This document shows positions 1-8,892 of a stretch of 64,000 bases of DNA, one piece after another (position 1 is the stretch's first letter; every line of letters starts with the position of its first letter). The position numbers and the translations under genes are program-made. The stretch is from Polynucleobacter asymbioticus QLW-P1DMWA-1 (GTDB lineage Bacteria; Pseudomonadota; Gammaproteobacteria; Burkholderiales; Burkholderiaceae), in contig NC_009379.1 of NCBI RefSeq assembly GCF_000016345.1, positions 1,550,001-1,614,000 of the forward strand, given 5' to 3'. The notes under the pieces are model-generated. The model worked only from the letters and a program-made list of their open reading frames with translations. It searched no databases and was not told the origin of the DNA.

Positions 1-215
1 TCTATGAACATGAGATGCAAAAGCGTCGCGCTGAGCAAGATAAGTTAGAGGCCAGTAAGACCGATGTAGGCTGGGGTCATCAGATTCGCTCTTACGTCTT
101 AGATCAAAGCCGTATTAAAGATTTACGTACTAACGTTGAGATTTCAAATACCCAGAAAGTATTGGATGGTGATCTTGACGCCTTTATTGAAGCCAGCCTG
201 AAACAAGGCGTTTGA
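1..215 (+). CDS. prfB: Peptide chain release factor 2, C-terminal end (partial)
   Basis: Only the last ~71 codons lie in the window; the reading frame enters open at base 3. The sequence ends with the typical class I release-factor tail: a basic helix, then a [21 protein letters not shown] stretch and a closing [14 protein letters not shown] segment. RF2 reads UGA and UAA stop codons on the ribosome; the codon-recognition motif, the GGQ motif and any programmed frameshift lie outside the window. lysS follows 38 bases downstream on the same strand, the usual prfB-lysS pairing. RF1 is the only real alternative, and the lysS neighbour favours RF2. Confidence 0.9.
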   Translation, partial: YEHEMQKRRAEQDKLEASKTDVGWGHQIRSYVLDQSRIKDLRTNVEISNTQKVLDGDLDAFIEASLKQGV

Positions 216-253
216 TTACCTCATTACCGCAATAGCACTACTAGTTAAAAAAT

Positions 254-1798
254 ATGAACGATAAAACGAATCCAGCCCCAGCTACCGAAGTAGTTGATGA
301 AAATCACATCATTGCAGAGCGTCGTGAAAAACTCGCTAAGCTTCGTGAGAATGGCATCGCCTTTCCAAATGATTTTGTACCAACCCATTTGGCCGTTGAT
401 TTACACGCGCACTATGACAGCCTCACTAAAGAAGAGCTTGCTGCCAAGAAAATTCACGTCAAAGTAGCCGGCCGCATGGTGCTTAAGCGCGTCATGGGTA
501 AAGCCAGCTTTGCAACGATTCAAGATCGCAGCGGACAAATCCAGTTTTATATTAATGATGAAATTAGCGGCGCTGATACCCACGGGGCTTTTAAGCACTG
601 GGATATGGGTGATTTTATTTCGGCTGAAGGCAATCTCTTTAAGACCAATAAAGGTGAATTATCAGTAGAGTGCAGCAATTTACGCCTGCTCAGCAAGTCC
701 TTGCGCCCATTGCCAGATAAGTTCCACGGCCTCTCAGACCTAGAGACTAAGTATCGCCAGCGCTATGTGGATTTAATTGTGAATCCAGAAAGTCGCAATA
801 CTTTTAAAGCACGTAGTAATGCGATCGCTTCATTGCGTCGCCATATGCTTGATGCTGACTTCATGGAAGTCGAAACGCCAATGCTCCACCCTATTCCTGG
901 TGGCGCCACTGCAAAACCATTTATCACGCACCACAATGCGCTCGACATGCAAATGTTCTTGCGTATCGCTCCTGAGCTCTACTTAAAGCGCTTGGTAGTT
1001 GGTGGCTTTGAACGTGTCTTTGAAATTAACCGCAACTTCCGTAACGAAGGTGTGAGCCCGCGCCACAATCCAGAATTTACGATGATGGAATTCTACGCAG
1101 CCTATACCGATTACCGTTGGCTCATGGATTTCACTGAAGGCCTCATTCGTGCAGCCGCAGTCGATGCCCAAGGCACTGCAGTTCTAACTCACCAAGGTCG
1201 TGAATTGGATCTCAGTAAACCATTCCAACGCTTGACGATTAATGAAGCCATCCTCAAGTACTGCGCTCAATCTGGTAAGAGCTATGAAGCTATCCAGTTA
1301 GATGATGCAGACTTCATTCGCGCAGAATTGAAAAAAGGTGGTGAGAATCCAGATTCCCCCACCCTCAAGAATGCGGGTATTGGCGCTTTGCAATTGGCCT
1401 TGTTTGAGCTGGTCGCAGAATCGCATCTATGGGAACCAACCTACATCATTGATTACCCAATTGAAGTAAGCCCGCTGGCTCGTGAATCTGATACACGCCC
1501 AGGTATTACAGAGCGTTTTGAGCTATTTATTACTGGTCGCGAAATTGCTAATGGTTTCTCCGAGTTAAATGATGCAGAAGATCAAGCCAATCGTTTCCGC
1601 AAGCAAGTAGAGCAAAAAGAAGCGGGTGATGAGGAGGCTATGTATTTTGATCATGACTTCATTCGCGCCCTAGAATACGGTATGCCTCCGACGGGTGGTT
1701 GCGGTATTGGTATCGACCGCTTGGTCATGCTTCTCACTGATGCACCAAATATTCGTGACGTCATTCTCTTCCCACATTTGCGTCGCGAAGAAGAATAA
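254..1798 (+). CDS. lysS: Lysyl-tRNA synthetase, class II
   Basis: Charges tRNA-Lys with lysine in the cytoplasm. The 514-residue length is normal for bacterial LysS. An N-terminal OB-fold anticodon-binding domain is visible around residues 65-110 ([21 protein letters not shown]). Class II motif 2 lies near residue 260 ([20 protein letters not shown]) and motif 3 near 482 ([13 protein letters not shown]). It follows prfB by 38 bases and is probably co-transcribed with it. A hairpin terminator lies about 80 bases after the stop. The ATG start at 254 gives the usual N-terminus with its [13 protein letters not shown] helix. Confidence 0.97.
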
Positions 1799-1875
1799 CT
1801 CTTGCTCATGGCATACCTTAGTAATTTTTTATAAACAGCGGAAAACGCCGTATTAGATAGTATTGAGCATAAAGA

Positions 1876-1897
1876 AAAACCACCCGTAGGTGGTTTT
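1876..1897. terminator. Bidirectional rho-independent terminator
   Basis: A perfect stem AAAACCACC / GGTGGTTTT closes a CGTA loop. The A-rich left flank and T-rich right arm allow use in both directions. It sits between lysS (plus) and the 1950-2255 gene (minus), so it can end both converging transcripts. Confidence 0.8.
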
Positions 1898-1949
1898 AAT
1901 AACGCCTTTAGCAAGTATCCGCATGAGTGTAGGCCTCGCTTACCAATGG

Positions 1950-2255
1950 CTACCAATACTTAAATCGTTTCTCTGCATCTACATCCCCTCCCAAGGCCCT
2001 CATACTCATCTTGCAATGAGGACAAGTAAGGCCATCCCATTCCAAAAGATGGGCACTAACATGGCAGCTAGTACATACTGGCAGCACACTGATTTCAGTA
2101 TTTCTACTCCCGGGATGAGCTACCGTATAAGCTTCAATCGTTGAGCATGATTTACAAACCATCGTCACTCTAGATGAGTGAAGACCAACTTCTCTCCCTA
2201 TCCCGCTAATACACTCAAACTGACAGGATCGACATACAAATTTATATCTAGCCAT
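1950..2255 (-). CDS. Small double zinc-ribbon protein, function unknown
   Basis: A 101-residue protein with four CxxC knuckles: C8/C11, C34/C37, C61/C64 and C78/C81. This pattern is expected for two four-cysteine zinc ribbons. There is no signal peptide, so it is probably cytoplasmic. It starts 12 bases after the stop of the upstream lipoprotein gene and is likely the last gene of a short operon with two lipoproteins. I do not recognise a named family. Regular cysteine spacing and tight packing support a real gene; a metal-binding or nucleic-acid/protein-binding role is inference only. Confidence 0.7.
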   Translation of the reverse strand: MARYKFVCRSCQFECISGIGREVGLHSSRVTMVCKSCSTIEAYTVAHPGSRNTEISVLPVCTSCHVSAHLLEWDGLTCPHCKMSMRALGGDVDAEKRFKYW

Positions 2256-2267
2256 AGCTCTGTCCCG

Positions 2268-2774
2268 CTAACTCTTTTTAGTTTGAATAGCCAACCGTTT
2301 TATATGAGCATCCTGTATGAGCAATTGCCTTTCTTGATTAGCCACTCCAATTGTGATTTTTCTAGCGATCAGATCTGCATAAACACCATCAATTTTTTTA
2401 AAGAAATCCTGATAGACGGAGAGTAGTTCAGGGCTGAGACCTTCTACAGCAATTGGACGGCACGTATTTGCTTCAGCCAAGTAATTGGTTAGAGCAACCG
2501 CCTGCTGATTCGTTAATTTATCGGACGAACTAAAAAGTGCTTTAGCATGAGGATTATTTCTTGTAATGGCAAGGATTTGAGCGTCCACCAACAATGCATC
2601 TGAACTTTGATTTGTTCTCACAATACATTCATTGAGCCGCTTTGCTACAGCCACCGAATGAACTGGAGTGGTTGCCGCCATTGGTTTTTGGATTGCATTA
2701 GGAGACGCCACGTTTCCCGCACACCCACTTAGAAGGGTGATCCCCATCAAGCTAAATTTATAAATATTTTTCAT
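2268..2774 (-). CDS. Putative lipoprotein of unknown function
   Basis: A 168-residue protein opening with a lipoprotein signal: basic start, hydrophobic core and lipobox LSGC with the lipidated cysteine at residue 18. The mature part is mostly helical and charged, with no recognised domain. It begins 17 bases after the stop of the Pal-like gene and ends 12 bases before the zinc-ribbon gene, which suggests a three-gene transcript. No aspartate follows the cysteine (CAGN), which by the +2 rule known from enterics fits outer-membrane sorting. Function is unknown. Confidence 0.75.
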   Translation of the reverse strand: MKNIYKFSLMGITLLSGCAGNVASPNAIQKPMAATTPVHSVAVAKRLNECIVRTNQSSDALLVDAQILAITRNNPHAKALFSSSDKLTNQQAVALTNYLAEANTCRPIAVEGLSPELLSVYQDFFKKIDGVYADLIARKITIGVANQERQLLIQDAHIKRLAIQTKKS

Positions 2775-2791
2775 TAAATAACCTCTTTAAA

Positions 2792-3283
2792 CTATTGGTA
2801 GACAAAATCAGCGCGGCGATTTTCTTGGAATGCCGCATCTGTCTGGGCTGGATTAGCTGGTTTTTCTTTTCCAAAGCTCACCGACTCCAATTGAGACTCG
2901 CTAACGCCCTGTACAAGCAAAGCTTTCTTAACCGCCTCAGATCGCTTTTGACCGAGAGCCAAGTTGTACTCAGCAGTTCCGCGATCATCGGTGTTGCCTT
3001 GAATAATGATCGACGCCTTTTGCTTTTGAAATGATTTTAAGTAAGAGGCATGTGCTGAGACCGTTGAAGCATATTTTGGGTCGATGGTATAGCTATCAAA
3101 ATCAAAATAGATTGAACGCTTATTGTAAACACTAGACCTAGGGTCACTTATTGGATCGTAAGTCATAGAACTTCCACCATTTACAGAGGCGACTCCATTG
3201 GTGTCGTCTAACTTAACGCTACTACACGCAGACATAAATAAAACCAATATTGCCAAAGGCAATACTTTTACAAATTTAAACAT
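2792..3283 (-). CDS. OmpA/Pal-family peptidoglycan-binding lipoprotein
   Basis: An outer-membrane lipoprotein with a C-terminal OmpA-like domain that binds peptidoglycan. The chosen ATG at 3283 begins MFKFVKVLPLAIL and gives a lipoprotein signal with cysteine at residue 20; an upstream in-frame ATG at 3298 would only add five residues. The OmpA core is clear: YFDFDSYTI, then IQGNTDDRGTAEYNLALGQKRSEAVKKAL and a closing ENRRADFVY. It resembles Pal, but no tolQRAB genes are nearby. It may be an extra Pal paralogue heading the small envelope operon rather than the Tol-Pal member. Confidence 0.85.
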   Translation of the reverse strand: MFKFVKVLPLAILVLFMSACSSVKLDDTNGVASVNGGSSMTYDPISDPRSSVYNKRSIYFDFDSYTIDPKYASTVSAHASYLKSFQKQKASIIIQGNTDDRGTAEYNLALGQKRSEAVKKALLVQGVSESQLESVSFGKEKPANPAQTDAAFQENRRADFVYQ

Positions 3284-3367
3284 GATGTTATTTCCCAAGC
3301 ATGGCTACAGGTTAGCAACCAAATTACAAAGGAACATACATGCATGAGCATGTTCCACCTAAGAAGA

Positions 3368-3721
3368 TTAGGCTTTGACTTTAGGGGGCTTAAATGCTGT
3401 GTCGGGAAAGTTTTGCGTAAACAAAACTTCATTTGGAATAGAAAACTTGGTGGCTGTAATAGGTGGAAGAAATAACGCAACGCTAACTTCGCTGATATTT
3501 GCAGTTACATGACTCAGGAGATACATTGTGTGAACCTGCTGCTTGTCATCTGCCGATTCACTACTGTCATGCGCTTGCTGAGATATTGATTGATTGGCAT
3601 AAGAGCCAGCAAGCTCTGCCCGTTCAATGGCAGCCTGAACAAAAATGCTTGATGCAGCCACCTTAAATGCAAGCAAGAAAAGGCAGGCTACTAGAACGAG
3701 TGTTTTGCTACGAGGCAACAT
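3368..3721 (-). CDS. Small secreted protein, function unknown
   Basis: A 117-residue protein with an N-terminal hydrophobic segment (residues 8-23) consistent with a signal peptide or membrane anchor. The C-terminus ends FKPPKVKA. I do not recognise it with certainty. Short secreted proteins with a similar proline-rich basic tail occur beside heavy-metal efflux genes in Burkholderiales, but no efflux genes are present here. It lies 84 bases upstream of the Pal-like gene on the same strand and may belong to that transcript. A smaller minus-strand reading frame overlapping its 3' part is a shadow. Confidence 0.55.
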   Translation of the reverse strand: MLPRSKTLVLVACLFLLAFKVAASSIFVQAAIERAELAGSYANQSISQQAHDSSESADDKQQVHTMYLLSHVTANISEVSVALFLPPITATKFSIPNEVLFTQNFPDTAFKPPKVKA

Positions 3722-3842
3722 GGCTCAGATTCTATACCCTATTGCTTGATTTGTCTTTTTATAGGCTTCCACCTCAATAAATTACTCCCATTAATGCCAA
3801 CCTACAGATCAAATAGACTCATCACCTCTGCCGCTAAAGCTA

Positions 3843-3866
3843 AAAAAGAGCCAAAGGCCCTCTTTT
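3843..3866 (-). terminator. Rho-independent terminator downstream of cysK
   Basis: Read on the minus strand, AAAAGAG and CC pair with GG and CTCTTTT around a three-base loop, with a two-base bulge, and a run of T follows. It lies about 65 bases past the cysK stop. Confidence 0.6.
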
Positions 3867-3928
3867 AAATTTTGACTATCTGGGTCGAGATAAAACAATT
3901 AGCACAAGAATTTTTGAATTATCTGGAC

Positions 3929-4903
3929 TTATACCGGCAAACCTTTTTCATCAAACACACCTTCAAACAAGGCTGAGCTTAAGTAACGCTCAGCAGCATC
4001 TGGAAGCACCACTACGATAGTCTTGCCGGCGTACTCAGGCTTTTTGGCCAAGCGCACCGCTACTGCCGCTGCGGCACCACATGAAATCCCCACCAAAATA
4101 CCTTCCTCTTTAGCAATGCGGCGCGCAAACTCAATCGCCTCCTCATTGCTCACTTGCTCTACCTTATCTACTATTGATAAATCCAAATTATCTGGAATAA
4201 AGCCAGCACCAATACCTTGAATCTTATGTGGGGCAGGTTTAATTTCTTCACCGTTCAGCTTTTGAGTAATCACTGGGCTACCAGTTGGCTCTACAGCAAC
4301 AATTTCAACTGCTTTCTTCTTGGTATTTTTAAGATAACGACCCACTCCAGAAATTGTCCCGCCAGTTCCCACACCAGCTACAAACACATCAATATTGCCA
4401 TCAGTGTCTTCCCAAATTTCTGGACCAGTCGTTTTCTCATGAATGGCTGGGTTCGCTGGATTACTAAATTGTTGTAGCAATACATATTTATTAGAATCTG
4501 ATTCTGCAATCTCTTTCGCCTTAGCTATTGCGCCATTCATTCCCTTAGGCCCTTCAGTCAACACAATCTTGGCACCGAGCGCGGTTAATAACTTGCGACG
4601 CTCAATACTCATCGTTTCAGGCATAGTCAAAGTCAATGGAATACCACGAGCAGCGGCAACGAAGGCCAAGGCAATACCAGTATTGCCACTAGTCGGCTCT
4701 ACCAGTTCTTTGCCTGGGCCTAAGAGACCTTTTTCTTGTGCATCATTAATCATCGCTACGCCAATACGGCATTTCACGGAAAATGCTGGATTACGGCCCT
4801 CAATTTTGGCAAGTACAGTCGCCTTCGCACCATCAGTAACGCGATTTAAGCGTACCAAAGGAGTGCGTCCAATAGTTTGAGAGTTATCAGTAAAGTAAGT
4901 CAT
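3929..4903 (-). CDS. cysK: Cysteine synthase (O-acetylserine sulfhydrylase)
   Basis: A PLP enzyme making cysteine from O-acetylserine and sulfide in the cytoplasm. The PLP lysine is K44 in SVKCRIG, the substrate-binding loop TSGNTG is residues 71-76, and the phosphate-cradling GTGGT is 179-183. The 324-residue length and sequence are CysK (type A) rather than CysM. A minus-strand AGGAAT ribosome-binding site precedes the ATG at 4903. It is transcribed away from def. The sulfate-activation operon lies 2-6 kb downstream in the window, so both ends of cysteine synthesis are near each other but in separate transcripts. Confidence 0.95.
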   Translation of the reverse strand: MTYFTDNSQTIGRTPLVRLNRVTDGAKATVLAKIEGRNPAFSVKCRIGVAMINDAQEKGLLGPGKELVEPTSGNTGIALAFVAAARGIPLTLTMPETMSIERRKLLTALGAKIVLTEGPKGMNGAIAKAKEIAESDSNKYVLLQQFSNPANPAIHEKTTGPEIWEDTDGNIDVFVAGVGTGGTISGVGRYLKNTKKKAVEIVAVEPTGSPVITQKLNGEEIKPAPHKIQGIGAGFIPDNLDLSIVDKVEQVSNEEAIEFARRIAKEEGILVGISCGAAAAVAVRLAKKPEYAGKTIVVVLPDAAERYLSSALFEGVFDEKGLPV

Positions 4904-5081
4904 TTTTATTCCTACAAAAAGAAAGGGGTGAGCGATAGCAAACGCATTACATCTTATGGCAAGAGTATCTTTTTGTAAAACAAGCTCTAGGAATAATCTA
5001 ATTACTAAAAGCGATATAGCACTTTACGCTGTAAATAAGACCTAAATGAGGGCCCATACACTCTTTCCATTAATATGAACC

Positions 5082-5627
5082 ATGGCAATTCAATCAATCT
5101 TACGTATGGGCGATCCACGCTTACTGGAAATAGCAAAGCCAGTAGATCCGAAATTAATCTCGTCTCAACAAATCCAAACCTTGATCGACGATTTACTGGA
5201 AACTATGTACGCCGTGAATGGCGCCGGACTTGCTGCGCCTCAAATTGGAGTCAACCAGCAAGTAGTGGTTTTTGGCTTTGATCAAAATCCTCGCTACCCA
5301 GATGCTGAGCAAGTTCCCGAGACCATTTTGATTAATCCCATCATCACACCGCTAAGTGATATCAGTATGGAAGATTGGGAAGGATGTCTTTCAGTACCAG
5401 GTTTGCGTGCCAAAGTACCGCGCTACACCAAAATACGCTATCAAGGCTTTGATCGTTACGGCCAATCTATCGACAGAACGGTGGAAGATTTTCATGCTCG
5501 GGTAGTGCGGCATGAATGTGATCATTTAATCGGGAAACTATTTCCAATGCGGGTGAAGGATTTCACAAACTTTGGCTTCACCGATGTTCTCTTTCCAGAA
5601 TTACGTGATGCTCCGCCTGCTGAATAA
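5082..5627 (+). CDS. def: Peptide deformylase
   Basis: Removes the formyl group from the N-terminal methionine of new proteins. All three catalytic motifs are present: [10 protein letters not shown] at 47-56, EGCLSVPG at 100-107 (metal ligand C102) and HECDH at 144-148 (two His ligands and the catalytic Glu). The residue before HE is Arg instead of the common Gln, a minor variation. The length of 181 is normal. It stands alone here, not next to fmt, which suggests a second def copy may exist elsewhere in the genome. It converges on dsbB across a 15-base gap. Confidence 0.93.
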   Translation: MAIQSILRMGDPRLLEIAKPVDPKLISSQQIQTLIDDLLETMYAVNGAGLAAPQIGVNQQVVVFGFDQNPRYPDAEQVPETILINPIITPLSDISMEDWEGCLSVPGLRAKVPRYTKIRYQGFDRYGQSIDRTVEDFHARVVRHECDHLIGKLFPMRVKDFTNFGFTDVLFPELRDAPPAE

Positions 5628-5647
5628 GAAAAAAATCGTTTCTTATT
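5623..5647. terminator. AT-rich convergent hairpin between def and dsbB
   Basis: AATAAGAAA and TTTCTTATT form a perfect nine-base stem around a seven-base loop. It spans the stop codons of both converging genes and could end either transcript. Confidence 0.5.
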
Positions 5648-6122
5648 TTTGCTTGCGAAAAAAAGTAACTAGCAACACCGCCAAGAAAATACCAAACCAA
5701 AGCAAAGACCATTCTGGTACTTGTAAGCCCAAAATTGATGGCAACTGCGCAGAACACAATCCATCTGCTTTAAATAGCCATGGCAGTCCTTGAGCCAACT
5801 GAAATTGATTAATCCAAGTTTCTAAAGGATCGATGCCGCAGGAGCTTTCTGGATGCGAAAGCAGCCATACTTGGTGTGCGGCCACAGACAACCCATATCC
5901 TGCAGCAATAATGGCTAGCCCATGAAAAAACTTTCTTAATGGCTGAACGCCGACTGCCAAAATACAGCAGATGGCGATACCTAAATAGCCTACTCTTTGC
6001 AAAATGCATAAGGGGCAGGGCAAAAAACTTACGCCCTGGTAACCGACCTGCTGCAGTATTACCGCAAATGCCACTAAGGCGAGACTCAATAAAGAAAGGT
6101 ATAGGTATTGGGATTTGCTCAT
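5643..6122 (-). CDS. dsbB: Disulfide bond formation protein B
   Basis: An inner-membrane quinone reductase that reoxidises periplasmic DsbA. The 159-residue protein shows four hydrophobic segments (about 8-25, 40-58, 66-84 and 136-156). The first periplasmic loop has the redox pair CPLC (C36, C39) and the second carries C95 and C123, exactly the four essential cysteines of the family. Transcribed convergently with def. The short region upstream, shared with the divergent ferredoxin reductase gene, presumably holds its promoter. Confidence 0.93.
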   Translation of the reverse strand: MSKSQYLYLSLLSLALVAFAVILQQVGYQGVSFLPCPLCILQRVGYLGIAICCILAVGVQPLRKFFHGLAIIAAGYGLSVAAHQVWLLSHPESSCGIDPLETWINQFQLAQGLPWLFKADGLCSAQLPSILGLQVPEWSLLWFGIFLAVLLVTFFRKQK

Positions 6123-6273
6123 AACGAAATAATAGCCTGATGCGGCCTAAACCCTATAAAACCAAGCTTTATTACTAAAAGTCCATTAGATATAAAAAGT
6201 TAATCCAATAAGGAGCCTGAAAACAGGCAAATTATGAGGATAATCATACTTTTGCAAAATTTATAAAGCTTTT

Positions 6274-7050
6274 ATGGCCGCTTACAACACCGAAACCGTA
6301 CTCACCGTTCACCACTGGAACGACACTCTATTTAGTTTCACCACTACCCGAAACAAAGGTCTACGTTTTCGTAGTGGGCACTTCTTGATGATTGGCCTTG
6401 AAGTTGAAGGCAAACCTTTGGTTAGGGCTTATAGCGTTGCCAGCCCAAATTACGAAGAGCATTTAGAGTTCTTGAGCATTAAGGTGCAAGACGGCCCCCT
6501 CACCTCCCGTTTACAAAAAATTCAAGTGGGTGATCCCATTTTGGTGAGCGAAAAGTCTGTTGGCACCTTAGTGTTAGATGACTTGAACCCTGGAAAACAT
6601 CTCTACCTATTTAGCACCGGCACTGGCTTAGCGCCATTCATGAGCATCATTCGTGATCCTGAAACTTACGAGAAGTTTGAAAAAGTGGTTTTGATTCATG
6701 GCGTACGTTTAGTAAGCGAATTGGCTTACGCTGACTACATCAGAGATGAACTCACTCAAGATGAATACCTAGGCGAACTCATTCGTGAAAAACTGATCTA
6801 CTATCCAACAGTGACCCGCGAAGCATTCAAACATACCGGACGCCTCACAACCGCAATTGAATCTGGTCAACTATTTAAAGATATTGGTTTGCCACCACTT
6901 GATCCAGCAGTAGATCGCGCCATGATTTGCGGCAGCCCTTCTATGCTCAAAGAAACCTCTGAAATGCTGGATGCTAAAGGCTTCAAGGTCTCTCTAAGCC
7001 TGGGCCAGATGGGTGACTATGTATTCGAACGTGCATTCGTAGAAAAATAA
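6274..7050 (+). CDS. fpr: Ferredoxin-NADP reductase
   Basis: A flavoprotein passing electrons between NADPH and ferredoxin or flavodoxin. The 258-residue chain has an FAD-binding domain with RAYSVASPN near residue 50 and a GPLTSRL loop near 77. The NADP domain has GTGLAPFMSI near residue 112 and ends in a short aromatic tail (YVFERAFVEK), typical of bacterial Fpr. The start at 6274 is preceded by a weak ribosome site; a ten-codon leader ORF (6234-6266) and a small hairpin lie just before it. It sits directly upstream of the sulfate-assimilation genes. Confidence 0.92.
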   Translation: MAAYNTETVLTVHHWNDTLFSFTTTRNKGLRFRSGHFLMIGLEVEGKPLVRAYSVASPNYEEHLEFLSIKVQDGPLTSRLQKIQVGDPILVSEKSVGTLVLDDLNPGKHLYLFSTGTGLAPFMSIIRDPETYEKFEKVVLIHGVRLVSELAYADYIRDELTQDEYLGELIREKLIYYPTVTREAFKHTGRLTTAIESGQLFKDIGLPPLDPAVDRAMICGSPSMLKETSEMLDAKGFKVSLSLGQMGDYVFERAFVEK

Positions 7051-7091
7051 GGTCTCGCCAGTTCTTTATAACCAAAAGTAATTTAAGTATC

Positions 7092-7118
7092 GCTATATAT
7101 TCCTTGTGGATATATAGC
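7092..7118. promoter_or_regulatory. Perfect inverted repeat upstream of the sulfur operon
   Basis: GCTATATAT (7092-7100) and ATATATAGC (7110-7118) form a perfect nine-base dyad with a nine-base spacer. It lies 50 bases before the small ORF that heads the cys operon. Geometry and place suit an operator for a LysR-type sulfur regulator such as CysB, but the regulator is inferred. It lacks a T-run and is unlikely to be a terminator. Confidence 0.5.
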
Positions 7119-7167
7119 TATCTTGGTAAATTGTTCTTAACAAGGCATTTATCAAGGAAAATCAGGT

Positions 7168-7332
7168 ATGTCACCGGTACGCGAGCATTACAACCCTGTC
7201 ATTACGAAGTTACTTCGTGAACATGATCGCCTGCCTCATGACATGGTTCAAGAACGCAAAAGCTTCCAACGTCAAATCCTCTTTCTCATGAACACAATCA
7301 AGCTTGAAGAGTTTGAGCAGTCTTTTGCCTAA
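7168..7332 (+). CDS. Conserved-looking 54-residue protein heading the cys operon
   Basis: An open frame of 54 codons from ATG 7168 to TAA 7332, preceded by AAGGAAA eight bases upstream. The predicted protein starts MSPVREHYNPVITKLLREHD and is charged and helical, with no signal peptide or cysteines. It fills the gap between the operator-like dyad and the TauE/SafE gene, whose start is 18 bases after its stop. Position, ribosome site and lack of any competing gene support it as real. I do not recognise the family; a regulatory or accessory role in sulfur assimilation is speculation. Confidence 0.65.
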   Translation: MSPVREHYNPVITKLLREHDRLPHDMVQERKSFQRQILFLMNTIKLEEFEQSFA

Positions 7333-7350
7333 AAACACCGGAGTTATGTA

Positions 7351-8145
7351 ATGTTGGAATTTTTTCAAGAGTCATCGCAATTTATTATTTCTGGAGCATT
7401 GGTAGGCCTATTAGTTGGCATGACTGGTGTAGGTGGTGGCTCACTCATGACTCCCTTGCTGACGATTATTTTCGGCGTTGCTCCAACTACGGCAGTTGGA
7501 ACCGACCTTGCATTTGCAGCAATTACCAAAGGCTTTGGCACTGTCGCTCATCGACTTCATGGAAATGTACGTTGGGATATCGTGCGCTTACTCTGCATAG
7601 GAAGCCTAACTACAGCAGTGCTATCTATTCTGGTCCTCAAATTTGTCGGCCCCGTTTCTAAAAGCTTTAATCATTTAATTAGCCTGTCTATTGGTGTATC
7701 TGTCCTGCTCACAGCGTTCTCTTTGCTGTTTAGAGGAAAGATATTACATTGGGTTCAACAGAATCCAACTTTACTACCGAGTGGATCGAGGCTAAAGGTA
7801 GCAACTATTACTGTGGGTGCTGTAATTGGCGTATTAGTAACCATTTCATCCATTGGTGCAGGTGCTATAGGTGCAACCTTAATTTTGGTTCTTTATCCTC
7901 ATCTTAAACCTGCACAAGTTGCCGGAACTGACATCGCATACGCAGTTCCTTTGACAGCATTAGCTGGTATAGGTCATTGGTGGCTTGGTAACGTGCATTT
8001 TGATTTGTTATTTGGCTTATTACTCGGATCCGTTCCAGCGATCTGGTTGGGAGCTAAACTTTCAAGCACCTTATCCGAACGAACAACCAGGACCACTCTT
8101 GCCGCAACATTATTTTTGGTTGGGATTAAATTAGTTTGCTCATGA
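7351..8145 (+). CDS. TauE/SafE-family permease (putative sulfite/organosulfonate exporter)
   Basis: An inner-membrane protein of 264 residues with about eight hydrophobic segments in two related halves. The repeated glycine-rich signatures are GLLVGMTGVGGGSLMTP near residue 20 and the internal equivalent ISSIGAGAIGATLI near residue 170, each followed by an AVGTD or VAGTD turn. Family members export sulfite, sulfoacetate or related anions. Its stop overlaps the cysH start by four bases (ATGA), so it is translationally coupled to the sulfite-producing enzyme. Sulfite or sulfate transport is the best contextual guess. Confidence 0.85.
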   Translation: MLEFFQESSQFIISGALVGLLVGMTGVGGGSLMTPLLTIIFGVAPTTAVGTDLAFAAITKGFGTVAHRLHGNVRWDIVRLLCIGSLTTAVLSILVLKFVGPVSKSFNHLISLSIGVSVLLTAFSLLFRGKILHWVQQNPTLLPSGSRLKVATITVGAVIGVLVTISSIGAGAIGATLILVLYPHLKPAQVAGTDIAYAVPLTALAGIGHWWLGNVHFDLLFGLLLGSVPAIWLGAKLSSTLSERTTRTTLAATLFLVGIKLVCS

Positions 8146-8870
8146 TTACTCCAGAATTTTGGTCAATACCAGCAAGCAATCTGACACCAGCTGAGCTTGC
8201 CGAGAAATCCGCCACCCTCAAGCAACGCCTTCAAGATATTTCTAAGCGCTTTTCTGATGTGCGCTTTGCGACCAGTTTGGCTGCTGAAGATATGGTGGTG
8301 ACAGATGCTATCTCCAAAGCACAAGCACCAATTAAATTATTCACCCTTGCTACTGGACGCCTTCATCAAGAAACCGTAGATATGGTGAAGACTACCGAAG
8401 ATCATTACGGTGTAGCCATTGAAAAAGTATATCCACAAGAAAGCGATGTTCAAGCCTTTATTGATCAATATGGCATGAATGGCTTTTACGATGGGGAACA
8501 GCCTAAAAAAGCGTGTTGTGGAGCACGCAAAATTAAACCTTTGAACGCTGCGCTAATAGGAGCGGATGCATGGATTACCGGTCAAAGACGTGAGCAATCT
8601 ACTACGCGCACCGAACTCAATTTTGAAGAATTAGATGACGCAAGAGGTATTGCCAAGTTCAATCCATTATTTGATTGGACTGAATCTGATATCTGGGCTT
8701 ACATCAAGCAAGAAAACGTACCAATTCATCCGCTACACCTCAAAGGCTACCCCAGCATTGGCTGTGAGCCTTGTACACGTCAAGTCAAAAAAGGTGAAGA
8801 CATTCGTGCTGGTCGCTGGTGGTGGCTACAAAGCGACAGCAAAGAATGTGGTTTACACGTCAATAAATAA
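8142..8870 (+). CDS. cysH: Assimilatory adenylylsulfate (APS) reductase
   Basis: Reduces activated sulfate to sulfite with thioredoxin. The ATG at 8142, overlapping the permease stop, is preferred over a TTG six bases earlier. The protein has the paired cysteines CC near 124-125 and GCEPC near 207-210 that bind a 4Fe-4S cluster, plus the catalytic C-terminal ECGLH. The iron-sulfur cysteines mark the APS-using type rather than the E. coli PAPS type. This fits the absence of an APS kinase (cysC) in the operon. cysD follows 22 bases later. Confidence 0.93.
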   Translation: MITPEFWSIPASNLTPAELAEKSATLKQRLQDISKRFSDVRFATSLAAEDMVVTDAISKAQAPIKLFTLATGRLHQETVDMVKTTEDHYGVAIEKVYPQESDVQAFIDQYGMNGFYDGEQPKKACCGARKIKPLNAALIGADAWITGQRREQSTTRTELNFEELDDARGIAKFNPLFDWTESDIWAYIKQENVPIHPLHLKGYPSIGCEPCTRQVKKGEDIRAGRWWWLQSDSKECGLHVNK

Positions 8871-8892
8871 TTAACTAAGAACGACTTACAGA

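Noticed and set aside
4443..4880. A 145-codon plus-strand frame inside cysK
   Set aside because: It is fully antisense to an intact cysK with clear catalytic motifs and shows no family features or ribosome site; it is a shadow frame.
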